From Erythrocercus mccallii (Eukaryota > Chordata > Aves > Passeriformes > Dicruridae), in the NCBI GenBank assembly GCA_013397435.1, contig VZRG01001696.1, forward strand, positions 94,456 to 158,455: a stretch of DNA of 64,000 bases, in the 5' to 3' direction. Under the pieces are notes generated by a model. The model ran no database searches. It was not told the DNA's origin and saw only the letters and a list, made by a program, of their open reading frames with translations. The translations under genes and the position numbers were made by a program. Of this stretch, positions 37,376-48,692 are shown in pieces (position 1 is the stretch's first letter; each line of letters opens with the position of its first letter).

Positions 37376-38382
37376 AACAGGACTCTGGGAGGAGGAAGAA
37401 GGGACACCACCGTGCTTCGGTCCCAGTGAGCTGCCAGCTTGGTTTGGCTGTAAGGTGGACCAGCAGCCGTAGCTGATGTATGTGCTGTCCTGAGCTGCCT
37501 CCCAGGGCTTGTTTCTGCTGAGGAGGACAGCCCTGAGCCCTGCTGAGAGGACAGTATGCTGCTGGGATGAAGGTGATGTTTCAAGGTGTCAGCAAACTGT
37601 GGCAGCTCTTGGAGGCCGTGCTGCTGCTGCCATCCTTGGGCAAACATTGCTGCAGAAGACACTGGCTGTGCTTACAGGATTTCAGGCTGCTGCTCCTTGG
37701 AGGGCTCGATGAAGCCCCTAAGCCAAAAGCCCCTGTCTTTTGTGATTCTTCCCTTGACTTTGATGGCTCATTACTGTTGAAGGTAATTTTAAAGCTAGGA
37801 AATTAATTTGCTGCCAGCCAAGCCCCTTGCATAAAATACCTTGCATCCCTCTGGAGGGGAAGGATTGATCAGGATGTCAGACTTCTACCAGGGCTGAGTG
37901 AGGCCTGCTTCACTATGAACCTGTATCACAAAAGTAAAAATCCGCATGATTTGACACAGAAATGACACTTCTCTATTTTGTAAGTAAAAGCGTTTGCCCT
38001 CCAAATGTGTAAAGTATGGTCAGCGTTCTGCAAGCTGTTTCTACCAGCTTGGCCTGATTTTGAAGTAAAAAGCTGTTGCTTTTGCCTTTTTTTTTTGTCA
38101 TTGCACCTGTTCCTGTTGCAACTAGGAAACATTTTATTTAAAAGTCATTTCATTTTTTTCCACTGTGACTGGAGATATTTGGTATGTGCAAGCGCATTAA
38201 AAGCAAGCTGTGCTGAGGCAGCAAGTCCTCAAGCTCTGGAGTCTGTTCTGCTCCCTGGTAACTGCAGTGTGGTTATTTTTGGTGTCTGGAGCTGCCTTTT
38301 GCTGACACTAAGGACTTATTTTAGATTGTGGTCCTCCTGTGTGATCAATAACTGGGGAGTGTATATTACAGACACAAAATAT

Positions 38383-38493
38383 CCAGGCCAGGTTGGACAG
38401 GGCCCTGTGCAGCCTCATCCAAGGGGGGGATGGAACAAGACGATTTTTAAGGTCCTTTCCAATCCAAACCATCCTGTAATTCTGTGATTCTAT
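38383..38493 (+). mobile_element. CR1 LINE fragment (3' tail, plus strand)
   Basis: CCAGGCCAGGTTGGACAGGG, followed by GGTCCTTTCCAATCC and a terminal TTCTGTGATTCTAT, is the standard CR1 3' end. The middle part is shortened compared with typical copies. 5'-truncated, non-coding. Confidence 0.85.
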
Positions 38494-41400
38494 CCCTGGT
38501 GCACTATGCCACAGTGCAAACATTCCCAAAGCAACTACTAAATCACCTGAATGCTATTTTTTATTCACCATACTTGGCCAAGACTTGCAGAAGCAGTAGA
38601 TTCCAGGCAACCCCTGGAGGTATTTCCAGAATGCATTTAGAAGGTGCCAAATGACCAACTTTTTGTTAATCCAGCCCTCTCAAAATCTCTCAGGGCACTG
38701 AGAAAAGTCTTTCCTGAAAGCCCTATCTGTTCTTAAAATGGGGACCGTTCAACCAAGTTAAAAAACATTAATATTTTTAAAACTGTGATTTCCAGGGGGA
38801 AAGACAGCTTTCTGGCATATGGAGGGCATGGTTTGTGTGCTTTATCTTCTTGAGTAGAGAAGCAGAAAGTATGATGTGAGAGAAGACTGATGCCTTGTAG
38901 AACTGCTGAGGTGGGACAGGAGAAGAAAAGAGAGGAAAAACAATTCTCCAGTCAGAGGGGCTGGAAATGGGAAGTAGTTCAGTCTGATGGTGTGTCTGAC
39001 AGTAGCTCCAAGGTAAGTAGGCTCAGGAGCTCAGGTCTGCAGCCACGGGGTCTGAGGTCTGGTCTGGAGGGGACTGTTGCCTGCCAGGACGCCTCTTACA
39101 TCCCCTGAGTGGTGAGAGCAGCCTTTTGTGGGAGTCTGTAGATGTCAGAAACTACTGCAATGCACATCCAGTGAAATTCATGGCCAGCATCAAGCCATGG
39201 CACTTCCTGAGGCTTTGCAGGAACATTTGGACCCTGGTGGTTTCCTACTCTGCTTCCCACAGGCTGATTGTATTTCTGTGGGATTTGCTTTTAATGTACT
39301 GTTTGTGAGTTATTGCTTCCTCCATTGAACTTAAAGGACTTGGTCTGTGCTTGTGTTGATTTTTTGGTACCTTCAGCCCTGTAGTTATTTGTAAATAAAA
39401 GCAAACAAATGATTATCTGGAATTTTCTTCACCTTGGAGTGCAGTGTGATCCAAAGATCAGGTGAATGAGTCTTCCTCTCATGTATAGGAACAGGTACAC
39501 TGACCCCATGGGTTATTGCTGTGTGCTACTCCTTTTGCCTTCTTTCAGTCCTGGTGCTTGCAGGGCCTGGGATTGCCTTGTTCCTGCAGGTGAGGTGGAA
39601 TTCAGCTCTGTAGGAAACCTGCCTGAGACTTGTGCACTCCCTCTGCTCTGCCAGGGCAGAATTCTCTGAGGCCTGCCAGAATCAATGCTGTGCCTTGGGG
39701 AAGTACAGAAAACAGGTCTCCACCTGCTTGGTGGAAGCAGGAAGGTGTGTAAGACCCAGAAAATCTTGGCCAACACCACAGCAGGCTCGAGCATAGATCA
39801 CTGAATGGAGCATAGACTGGCATGGTCCACTGGTCTTTGTACTGGTGGGGTTTCCTCCCCATGCTCATCTGGATAACCTCGCTGTTCCCAGCTTCTTTGG
39901 GCTGTGCATTAAGCGTTACAATATGAGAGGGAAATCAAAACACCATCAAAATTATCTCTATGAGACCCATTCAATAAAATAGTTATTGGCAATTAGCACA
40001 GATTTTTTATAAAGAAGTAATTAGCCCTCCTGCCCTGAGCATTAATGAATGCTTTTCATTACACCCCAAGGGGTAGTCAACCCAATAATAACCCACTTCA
40101 ACAAGAATGTTGTTATAAAACAACGTTGTTTGACAACAGAGGCAGCAGGACAGTCACAAACAGGAGGCGAGCCTGCTCTAGTGAGCTCTGGAGCTGGTTG
40201 CATAAAAATGAAAGATCATTATAATTTGCTTGGATTGGTGCTGTAGATTTGTGTTCTTACTCATAAAGGAGATGAAGCAATGGATACAAAAAACTGGGTC
40301 TCATTTCCCTGAGTCAAAGCTGAGGAAGCCAATGGAGATGCAGCAGTGCTGGCCACAGCCTTGTACTGATGGTGCCTTAGAGCCTGGCAGGGTGGGACAG
40401 GACTCGTCTGTGTGGTCGTCTGGAGGTGGTGATTTTGTGGTCTGGAGGTGATTGGCAGTCAAATGGCAGCGGGCTGTGTGTCCCTGCAGTCCCCACTGCT
40501 TTAATTCTTTGGCACTGCAGGGAATGAGCACCTGGTGACTGCACCCCTTCCCCCATGCTCCTGTTTGGTTTTTGGCATTTTCTAGTGAGATATGTGTTAG
40601 TGCAGATGCAAAAACCACATTGACTTCTCCATCCAGTGGCTTTCCTGCTCTGACAGCCCATCACAGCCACCTGGTTCTGTTCAGGGTGGTGAGCACAGCA
40701 CAGGCAGGGCTCTCTGTCAGAACTGTCTCACAGTCTAAACAGGTGAGCCAACAGTTTCCCTTCCCCAGCTCTGGGAGCATCCTTGCTGCTCCTCTTTGAC
40801 CCCTCTGCAGCCCTTGCTCAATGCAGGTCTGGTGGGAACCCCAGCTGCCACTGCTGAGCAGGGACTGCTGGCACAGCCAGGCTATAAAAGCATCCCTGTT
40901 TCATTTACAAACCTGAAGATTCAGGTGAACAGCTGAGTCCTCCCCCCCAAGCTGGGCTGTCAAATTAGGAAGAAGTGGTCCAGGATGACGCTGGGGAGCT
41001 TGGCCCCAGGGCTTTTCCCTGTGGAAAGGCAGTCAGCAATGGGAGGTCTAATTACGGAGGCCAACAGCACATGTACACGCTGCTGGAAAAATCTTCCTTG
41101 CCCACACCTCCCTCTGCTATTTCACACTTATTTTCTGGGGAGCCCATTCTCACTCCAGAGCAAAAAGATGCCTCCAGCCTCTCCTGCTTTCCAGCTCTCC
41201 CTGCTCAGTGACAGTCCAGCCCACGGTGGGGATGAGGACAGCTCGGAGATGGTGCCGCAGCCCCTGGGACAATGTGTGACACTGGGGGCAGGGGTGGCAG
41301 CCGGCTCTGGAGCCAACCCAGGCTGTACCAGGCAGCTTTCCAAACACCTCTGTGCTGGGCACGTCTCAGCTGCTGCTGTGTCAGAGAGAGGAGCCCTTCG

Positions 41401-41519
41401 GGGGAGCAGGAATTGTGATGATTGCTCCTCTTGCAGTGCGGAGCTGCCTGCAGGCCATGGGGTGGGATCACAGGGATCACTCCCTGGATATGTCAAGGGA
41501 ATTCAGTCATGTCGAGAAG
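38494..41519. other. Intergenic sequence, no gene seen
   Basis: Unique sequence of mixed composition. The segment around 40.98-41.5 kb is GC-rich and holds a 237-codon open frame that looks accidental. Nothing else recognised. Confidence 0.6.
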
Positions 41520-41605
41520 CTAAGGCTGTTGGTGTGAGGGGAGGAACAAACAAGGGCAGAGGGCTCCATCCTTGTGGGTCCCTTCCAGCTTGGAATATCC
41601 CCTGG
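41520..41605 (+). mobile_element. CR1 LINE fragment (3' end, plus strand)
   Basis: Contains AAGGGCAGAGGGCTCCATCC and GTGGGTCCCTTCCAGCTTGG, a typical CR1 tail, ending in an A-rich tract (41610-41622) instead of the usual ATTCTATGA repeats. Left boundary uncertain. Confidence 0.65.
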
Positions 41606-43088
41606 GAAAAGAAAAAAAAAAATGAGAAGATTATTAGGCAGTGTGGAGGCTGTTGGGATGAGAGCAGTGAGCACAGAGCTGCATTAGACGTGCTTTAGGC
41701 AATCTCGATTTTGGCATTTCGTAGATTATGGGTGTCTAATTTCACAGCTGTAAGCTTCTTTGAGCACACATTTGTTTTGATGTAATTACTTCACTTCAAA
41801 ACTAAAGTACATGTGGGAAAATATTTTTTTTTCATGTGGAACCATAACCATGCTCTGAGGTACCCTTAGCAGGGCTGCAATCCCTACATCAGCCCTTCAG
41901 TGCCTGTCTCATCAGCTCCTCATGGGATGGGAAGTGGGATTGTTCAGCTCCCAGCCCAAAGGAAAAGCTGCCTGGGCTGTGGAGTCTTGGGGATTAAGGG
42001 AATGCTCCCACAGAGCATGGGGCTCCCTGGGGAGGCTGATTTCCATGCTGTATCATGATTTTAGTATAAGAGAAAAAAAAAGATCCCTCAGTTTAATACT
42101 CACTAGAGTTTTATTCTCTGTTATTGCTGGAAGGGTTGGCAGACCTCTAGGGAAAGTTTTACAAGGGGGAAAAACTGATTTTTTTTTCCAATGCAGAAGT
42201 TTCCAGAACTTCAATTAGCTTTGAAACATGAACTAGGAATCACTTAACTGCTACATTTAAAGTATCTGGGGTCAAGAATTACTTTTTTTGGTAATATGAT
42301 ATTTTAAATTAATACGACTGTATTTGCCGTTTTTGCTTTTTAGACATTTGTCCCTTTTTTGGTTTGTTTTTTTTTCATTTTTTTCAAAAAACAAAAGAGA
42401 TGAAGACTTGACCTGGTCTTACTAGAGAAGCAACGAAGACCAAGGCTAGGTCTCCTATGGATTCATACAGCACTGGAGTCCATAGTGTCCCTCACCCATT
42501 TTCCTGGAATACCAGGAAGGGAAATTTTTGCAGGAATAGTTGAAACTTGAAAAAAGGGAATTATCCTTTAATGCCATCATAGCAACGGTGCCAACAAATA
42601 CCAACTGCTTGTATCTGCAGCCAGGACAGGTCAGACTCTGAGACATAAAGGCAGCTACAAGCTCCAAGCCAGGGGAAGTTACAGGGTGAGTGTGTTTTGT
42701 GTCAGTGGGAGCTGTGACCCCGAACACAGGTGCACTTACTGAAGTGGGAGATGCTCATCAACCCTCCCTAGAGATTACCTGCCCCACAAAAGTCCCATTA
42801 ATACAGCACCCAAGGAGCCTATCTCACAGCAAATGCAAAGCCTGGGTGGCTGTTACCTGCAGGCTGCACTGCACCGGCCCCTGGGCCAGGGCTCACACAT
42901 CCAGCACCTCCTTTTCCCCCTGGCTCCCTGTCTGGATGGCTTTGCTGGGCTTTGGAAGGACAGCTGTGCACAGCAGCGGGTCAATAGCAAAGGCTGGCAT
43001 GGACAAGAGCAAAGAAGAAGGACATGGACAGATTTGAGCTTTTATTTGCATTTTATCCTCCATTGGAGGTTGCACACAGCTGCCTGTC
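41606..43088. other. Intergenic sequence, no gene seen
   Basis: AT-leaning unique sequence with T-rich stretches at about 42340-42390. Nothing recognised. Confidence 0.6.
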
Positions 43089-43493
43089 TGTCCTGGCTTC
43101 AGCTGAAACAGAGTTCATTTTCTCTACAGTAGCTGGCACAAGTCTGTGTTCTGGATTTAGGATGAGAATAATATGGATAACACACTGGTGGTTTTAGTTT
43201 TTGCTAAGTAGTGTTTATACTAAATCAAGGACTTCGTATTGTGCATGCCTTGTTTTTCTTGGGTTTTCTCTCTCTCTGCCTTTCCTTTTAATTACAATTA
43301 TTATTAATAGTAGTATAATTCATATTGGGTTTTTCAAATATTTTACTTTGTTTTGATTATCAATCCATCTTGACCCACAGTTAAGTTTTACTTTTCTTTC
43401 CTGATTCTCCTCTCCATCCCCCTGGAGTGGGTGGGGAGTGAGTGAATGAGTGGTTGTTTGGTACTCAATTGCCAGCTGGGTAAAACCATTACA
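43089..43493 (+). mobile_element. Solo LTR of an avian ERVL-type endogenous retrovirus, internally deleted
   Basis: Starts TGTCCTGGCTTCAGCTG and ends GGGTAAAACCATTACA, the TG...CA ends and text of a common avian ERVL-class LTR. Directly flanking bases are CTGTC on the left and CTATC on the right, a 5-bp target duplication with one mismatch. At about 405 bases it is shorter than usual: the central part that normally carries the promoter appears missing after CAAGGACTT (about 43228). No retroviral genes remain. The family name is from memory; the LTR nature is well supported. Confidence 0.75.
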
Positions 43494-43874
43494 CTATCCC
43501 AGGAGGGTTTCAAATGCTGGACACCGTGCACAGTTACAACAGTCAGGAGGCAAATTCTACCTGGAGGACAATTGAGCTGTTGTGTTTGTCACTGACTTAT
43601 TTCCAAATTGGAAAATCTATGGCTGTGACTGTTCCTCAGCCCTCCTAATTCTCTCTTGCCAACCAGTGTCTTGTATTTGAGAACAATTGGACTCTCTTTT
43701 TTAATAAGTGGGATACATTTTTCAAGGCCATTTTTCAAGGCTAATCCTCTGCTTGTGGTCGAACAAGCCATGCTGTGTGCACAGGTGCCCAAAAAGTCAC
43801 AGCAAACTCTGTCATCTCTCTAGGGAAAAAAATAAGCTGCTTTTAAGACATGGATTGCAACAAGGCGCTACATG

Positions 43875-44003
43875 GAGTGGGGCTCTGAGCAACCTCCTCT
43901 TGATGTCCCTGCTCATTGCAGGGGGGTTGAACTAGATGATCTTTATGGTCCCTTCCAACCCAAACTGTTCTGTGACTTTGTAGTTCTACAATTCTATGAT
44001 TCC
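43875..44003 (+). mobile_element. CR1 LINE fragment (3' tail, plus strand)
   Basis: Contains GCAGGGGGGTTGAACTAGAT, GGTCCCTTCCAACCC and a tail TACAATTCTATGATTC. 5'-truncated, non-coding, only about 380 bases right of the solo LTR at 43089-43493. Confidence 0.88.
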
Positions 44004-45379
44004 TGCTGCCTAAAGAAGGGCATATTCAGGAGGAGAAACAGGAGGCCTTTCCATCCCTAGAGCCCCATTTATCTCATGATGGGGCTGCATCCCTCCAAAG
44101 GGTGGCTGTGCAAGGGCAGGTGCAATACCCACAATTTGCTCCAGCCTGTGATGCTCACCCTGGCACCAGCATGCCAGGAAGCAGCTGATAGATGGCCTGG
44201 GAGGGTTCATTTCTCCCCTCTCACAGGAATTTTGATCCCTTTTCAGGCTGGTAGAGAGCACAGTTTCACCTGGTGGTGTTATGGAGTCCCAGCACACAAA
44301 AAATAATGAAAATTCACCCCTTCTGTGGCACATCCACTGAAATGCCATGGGTGCAAATAGGGACTGGCCTGGCTTTTCGGCCATGCTGCAGTCAGTCCAA
44401 TCCACCCGACTAAACCTGACTCAGGCTGTGGAGGACACAACCCAGAGGCCCAGCTGCCAATGCCTACAAGAACTGCATTTCCCAGTTCTAGAAGTCCAGT
44501 CCCATGTTGGTACTAACAGTGCAATTTTCAGTACTGCATTCCAGGACCAAGCTTTTTATAGTTTCTCCACCAAGGAATGTTTTCAACGTTTTGATTTCTT
44601 GAGAAAGGGTGTGTCTGTGCCACCTGGGGAAGGCACTAGTGAGGGTGCACATCTCTGCATCTAAAGCACAGCCTCAGGACAGCTCAACAACCCATGACTG
44701 ATTGATTTAAATAATAAACTGAAGGTATTAGTGGCAGCCTAATGAACTGGCCTGTACCATCGTGAAAGTGGAAGATGAGCATGATACACCAGCCCTTCAT
44801 GTGACCCATACCTTCTTTGTTTTATACAGGTTATTGAGCAGAAGATCCCATGGAAAACCCTATAAACGCTTTCCAATTTATCAGTGTTCATTATTTTTAC
44901 TAACTACCCTTCAGAATAAAAATATAATCAGATAAACCATACTTAGGTGATAGTTCATATACTATTTTCTATAATGTAAGCATGTGGTGGCACTCACATC
45001 TGTGTATGTGTTAAAAAGACAGCTATTATGCCATTTATCATCATCATCATTATCATCATCATCATTGTATAATATATCTGTGTAACTTATACGCTGATTG
45101 AAAATGAATACATTTTTTCCTTATGGGAAGGAAGAGAATGCGGCAAGGGAAGGACAAGGCAAGTTAAAAGTGTCTGAGGGCTTTTAAAGCTGATCTCTGA
45201 GGCTCAGCTCTCTTAGGGCAGCAGAGATTTGGAAGTTCACCACGGTGGTCCCAAGTATGCCTGTACCAGACACTTTGCTGGAGTTATTCCCACTCAAAAC
45301 TATCCTCTGCTTATTCTGTGCTGTAAACAAGGTCAGTGCTGAGTTTCACAAGCTCAGAGTTGTTGCATCCTTGGATGTC
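44004..45379. other. Intergenic sequence with a TCA microsatellite
   Basis: Unique sequence with no gene seen. The interval from 44680 to 45120 is AT-rich and includes the TCA repeat at 45038-45065. Confidence 0.6.
45038..45065. repeat. (TCA)n microsatellite
   Basis: Nine TCA-type triplets with one TTA interruption. Confidence 0.9.
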
Positions 45380-45960
45380 ACCGTGGAGCCACAAGGCAGA
45401 GGAGCCCACAGTGCAATATAACATTGCACCTCCCGCACACCCACACCGGAGAGCGAGAGGTCACATTTCAGGTCCGCAAGCTGTGACAGTGTCCCTTTCA
45501 GCACCATCGCAACGACACCTGTTACACCACCTCTCCTCATTCCCACTTAATGCATTGTGGCACTCGCGGTGGTGTTGCAACGACAGCTGACAGATTTCCC
45601 TGCCTTTGCAGATCCACTCCTGTCGCCTCGCAGGCGCTCGCTAATCGGATAATGCTCTTGTTCTGGTGGCGCTCGTGTTTGTCTCCGCTAAATGACGAGC
45701 AGGAGCTCGCGTTCTGCTTTTCTGGCGCTTCCCTTTCAAGCTTCACAGTTGTACTTGCCATTTCACCTTGTGCGTGAATCAAAGTTGTTCTCGCCTCTTT
45801 TTGAGACGGCGGTGGCTCAGTCGGGAAAGGGTGCGCGGTGGCATCCCCGGCATCCCCATCAGCCTCATCAGCCTTGGAAATCGATGGCAAACAAAAGGCA
45901 CTCGCCTGAAACTGGTCCCAGTTTGGTTTCTGCTGATTGATCTGGCAGCTCCACCGGGGG
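45380..45960. other. CpG-enriched patch, candidate regulatory element
   Basis: CpGs are much more frequent than in the flanks, especially at 45560-45850 (for example CGCTCGCTAATCGGATAA and GAGACGGCGGTGGC). No splice sites, conserved peptide or promoter motif support an exon. A developmental enhancer or small CpG island is possible. Confidence 0.35.
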
Positions 45961-48111
45961 AAAACAAGTTATGCTGGATATCAATTATTTGTGAGTCCAC
46001 TCCTTTCATCTCAGGAGTGCTTTTAGTCAGGGCCCAGGGAGATAAACGAAGGAAGAGAGGATCCCTGTCTCTCCAGCAGTGGCTGTTCCTGTAAATCAGC
46101 TCTTATTAATGAGTCCAGGTGTAAATGAGGTACTGCTGAAATGCACAATTAGACACACTGATCATCAGTGGAACTTAATACGAAGATCTCTGTGTCAAAC
46201 CGGGAAGGTTAAAAAAGATTTATCTTTATACAGTTAGGAACATGGGTGCAAAAACCTGAGGCTTTAGATATTCTTCTGTTAAACAAGTTTGTTCACCAGC
46301 ACCTGAAGCGCAGAAGAGCTCCAGCCTCTCCCAGGCAGGGCTCTGCCCCTCAAACCATGTAGCCAGGTCTTGTTCAGGGCTCTTGTGGCAGGGCCTGAAC
46401 TTTCATGCAGCTCAGGTGCTTGGGAGAAGATTGTCTAATCAAGAAAGGGTGCAATTAATAGATTGCTTTTGTGCATGGGATCAGAGCAACGCATATTTGA
46501 ACTTAATAATACAGTTCCCCACCTTGGCACAGATAACAGCCATCTCACATGTGCAATTTGGAAGAGCCCCTGCAGGGCAAGGCTCAGTCTCTGCCCAGTG
46601 CAGAAGATCCCTGGGTTATCTCCAGGGAGGTGTTAAGCCCAGCAGCAATTCTGAGCCACTCTATCTCCTCGTGGGTCACTGTGGGGCACCGAGTTCCCAG
46701 CTGACTTTGGCAGTGCTTTGAACACGGAGCTGGGAAGCAGCTCCAAGATATAGCCAGACTAGAGCACAGTGGTGTTGGAAGGCTGTGTGCTGCATGAATT
46801 TACTTTGTTTACTTTAGAAACCTTACTACAGATCAGCCACCAAGTGTAAAAGATTAAATATTGGGAACATGGAAGCATGCTGTGAAAAAAAATCAGATAA
46901 AGCCCTGCCTCTTGGTAGGAAAATGGGAAAGAGCACAGTCAGTGTCACTCTTTGTTGGTTTTAGTGTGGGGAGTTGAGAGCTGAGAGTGAGAGAAGGGAA
47001 GAACATTACTTCAGAAATTATATATTTTACATAAATGATCTACCAAAGATCAATGTTCTGCATAAGAAGTCAGAGATAAAAAAAAAATTCTCCATATTTA
47101 AAACAGACTTAAGAGAAATAATTAGCCTTATTAGTCTGGCATATTAAAGAAACCCCATAACTTCAAACTGATCAACTCTTGACACATCTTCGTTTAGCAT
47201 CCTCCAGGCATGCAGAATGTCTCCTGTTGGGCTATAGAAAATAAGGATACATGGCAGCTTCTGCGTGGGTGCAGAGATCCCACTGGGCAAAGCAGAAATG
47301 AGCAAACACATCTGTAACGTGGTGTCTAGAAAGCATCAAAAAGCATGTGGCTGGAAACACCAGAGTAAAGCAGACAGAGGAAAAGTGCATAAAAAACCCA
47401 GGGGGAAGGGGGAATCCTTTCCTACAAGCAGTGATAACAAGGCAGATTGGATGAATACTTTGAGGAGCTTCCAACCAGAAAGAATCACAAGAAGCTCAAA
47501 CCAGGAAAAACTGGGAGGTGAAAGTTAAATGTGGAGGGCCTTTACAGGAAAGATAGGAGCAACTTCCAGCAGACTGAGAAGACAATCTGTTAAGTTTTAA
47601 GGCTCTCACTTGTGAAAATATCTAGTGACAGTCATAGTTGACCATGACCAGGCAAGCAAGCACAGGACCACAAAATTCAGGAAATTTAGTATGAAGATTA
47701 AAGCTGGCCATGCCAAACTTTCCAGTGAGTGACATCTCTAGATTGGGTACTTGTCATTTAATCCACTAAAGTCAATGAACTTGACAAAGAAAAGCTGTAG
47801 GCCATGAGATTGCATATACCTGAGCTGTTAGGCCCAAGACCAAGAGGGTCTAACATCACCACATCACCAAAAGCTACAACAATAAAAAGCAAAAATTCTT
47901 CCCAGAAGCAAGGGGCCAACGGCATCCATAGGAAAGGCACAGGGCTGCTCACCAGAAACACAAGAGTATGTCATGGAAAAGATGAACCCTGTTCTTGTCA
48001 CTACCTGCAGGGTTTCACAAACCTGAAATTAAAGGATTAAAAGAAGCATTGCAGATGAAGAGTGTAGACAGCACAGCTTGTAACACGAAATGAGAGAAAG
48101 CTCCATAACAG
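45961..48111. other. Intergenic sequence with conserved-looking stretches
   Basis: No gene seen. About 46080-46200 and 46425-46570 have the balanced, motif-dense texture of conserved non-coding DNA (TTATTAATGAG, GCACAATTAGACAC, GTGCAATTAATAG). The rest (46.8-48.1 kb) is purine-rich unique sequence. Confidence 0.35.
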
Positions 48112-48692
48112 TGTGCTGGCTTGGGCTGGGGTAGGGTTAAATTTCTTCAGAGTGGCTGGTATGGGGCTGTGTTTTGGATTTGCTGAAAACAGTGTTTATA
48201 ATTTAGAGGTGTTTCTGTCATTGCTGAGCAGCACTTGCACAGCATCAAGGCCTTTTCTGCTTTCCATACTGACACTCTGGCCAGGGGGCTGCAGGTGCAT
48301 GTGACACTGGGAGCAGACACAGCAAGGACAGCTGACCTCAAGTGACCAGAGGGATGTCCTGTACCATATGGCATCATTATCAGCCTACAGAACTGAGGAA
48401 GAAGGAAGGGGGAAATGTTAGAAATTATATTGTTTGTCTCCCCTAGTCACCGTTACATGTGATGGAGCCCTGCTGTCCTGGGGATGGCTGAACACCTGCC
48501 CAGCCATGGGAAATGGTGCATGAATTCCTTGGTTTGTTTTGCTGGCACACAAGGCTTTTGCTGTTAAACTGTCTGTATCTCAATCCGTAAGTTTTGTGAC
48601 TTTTATTCTTCTGCTTGTCTCCCCCATCCCACTGGTGGAGCGAGTCAGCAGCTGCCTGGGGCTCAGCTGTCGGTTTGGGTTAAGCCATAAGG
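48112..48692 (+). mobile_element. Solo LTR of an avian ERVL-type endogenous retrovirus, near full length
   Basis: Starts TGTGCTGGCTTGGGCTG and ends near GGTTTGGGTTAAGCCATAAG. It shares GGGGCTGTGTTTTGGATTTG and the CCCATCCCACTGG region with the avian ERVL LTR family and with the copy at 43089. AACAG lies immediately before (48107-48111) and after (48693-48697) the proposed ends, a perfect 5-bp target duplication, although the 3' end is then not a clean CA. There is no internal retroviral sequence, consistent with recombination to a solo LTR. Several small indels show it is not recent. Confidence 0.8.

Noticed and set aside
40985..41698. 237-codon open frame on the + strand, the longest in the window
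   Set aside because: No recognisable domain, low-complexity Gly/Ser/Ala composition in a GC-rich segment, and its end runs through a CR1 tail and an A-rich tract. It looks accidental.
43089..48692. Idea that the two ERVL-type LTRs bracket one provirus
   Set aside because: They differ in length and text, each has its own candidate target duplication, and the interval holds a CR1 tail and CpG-rich unique DNA with no gag, pol or env remains.
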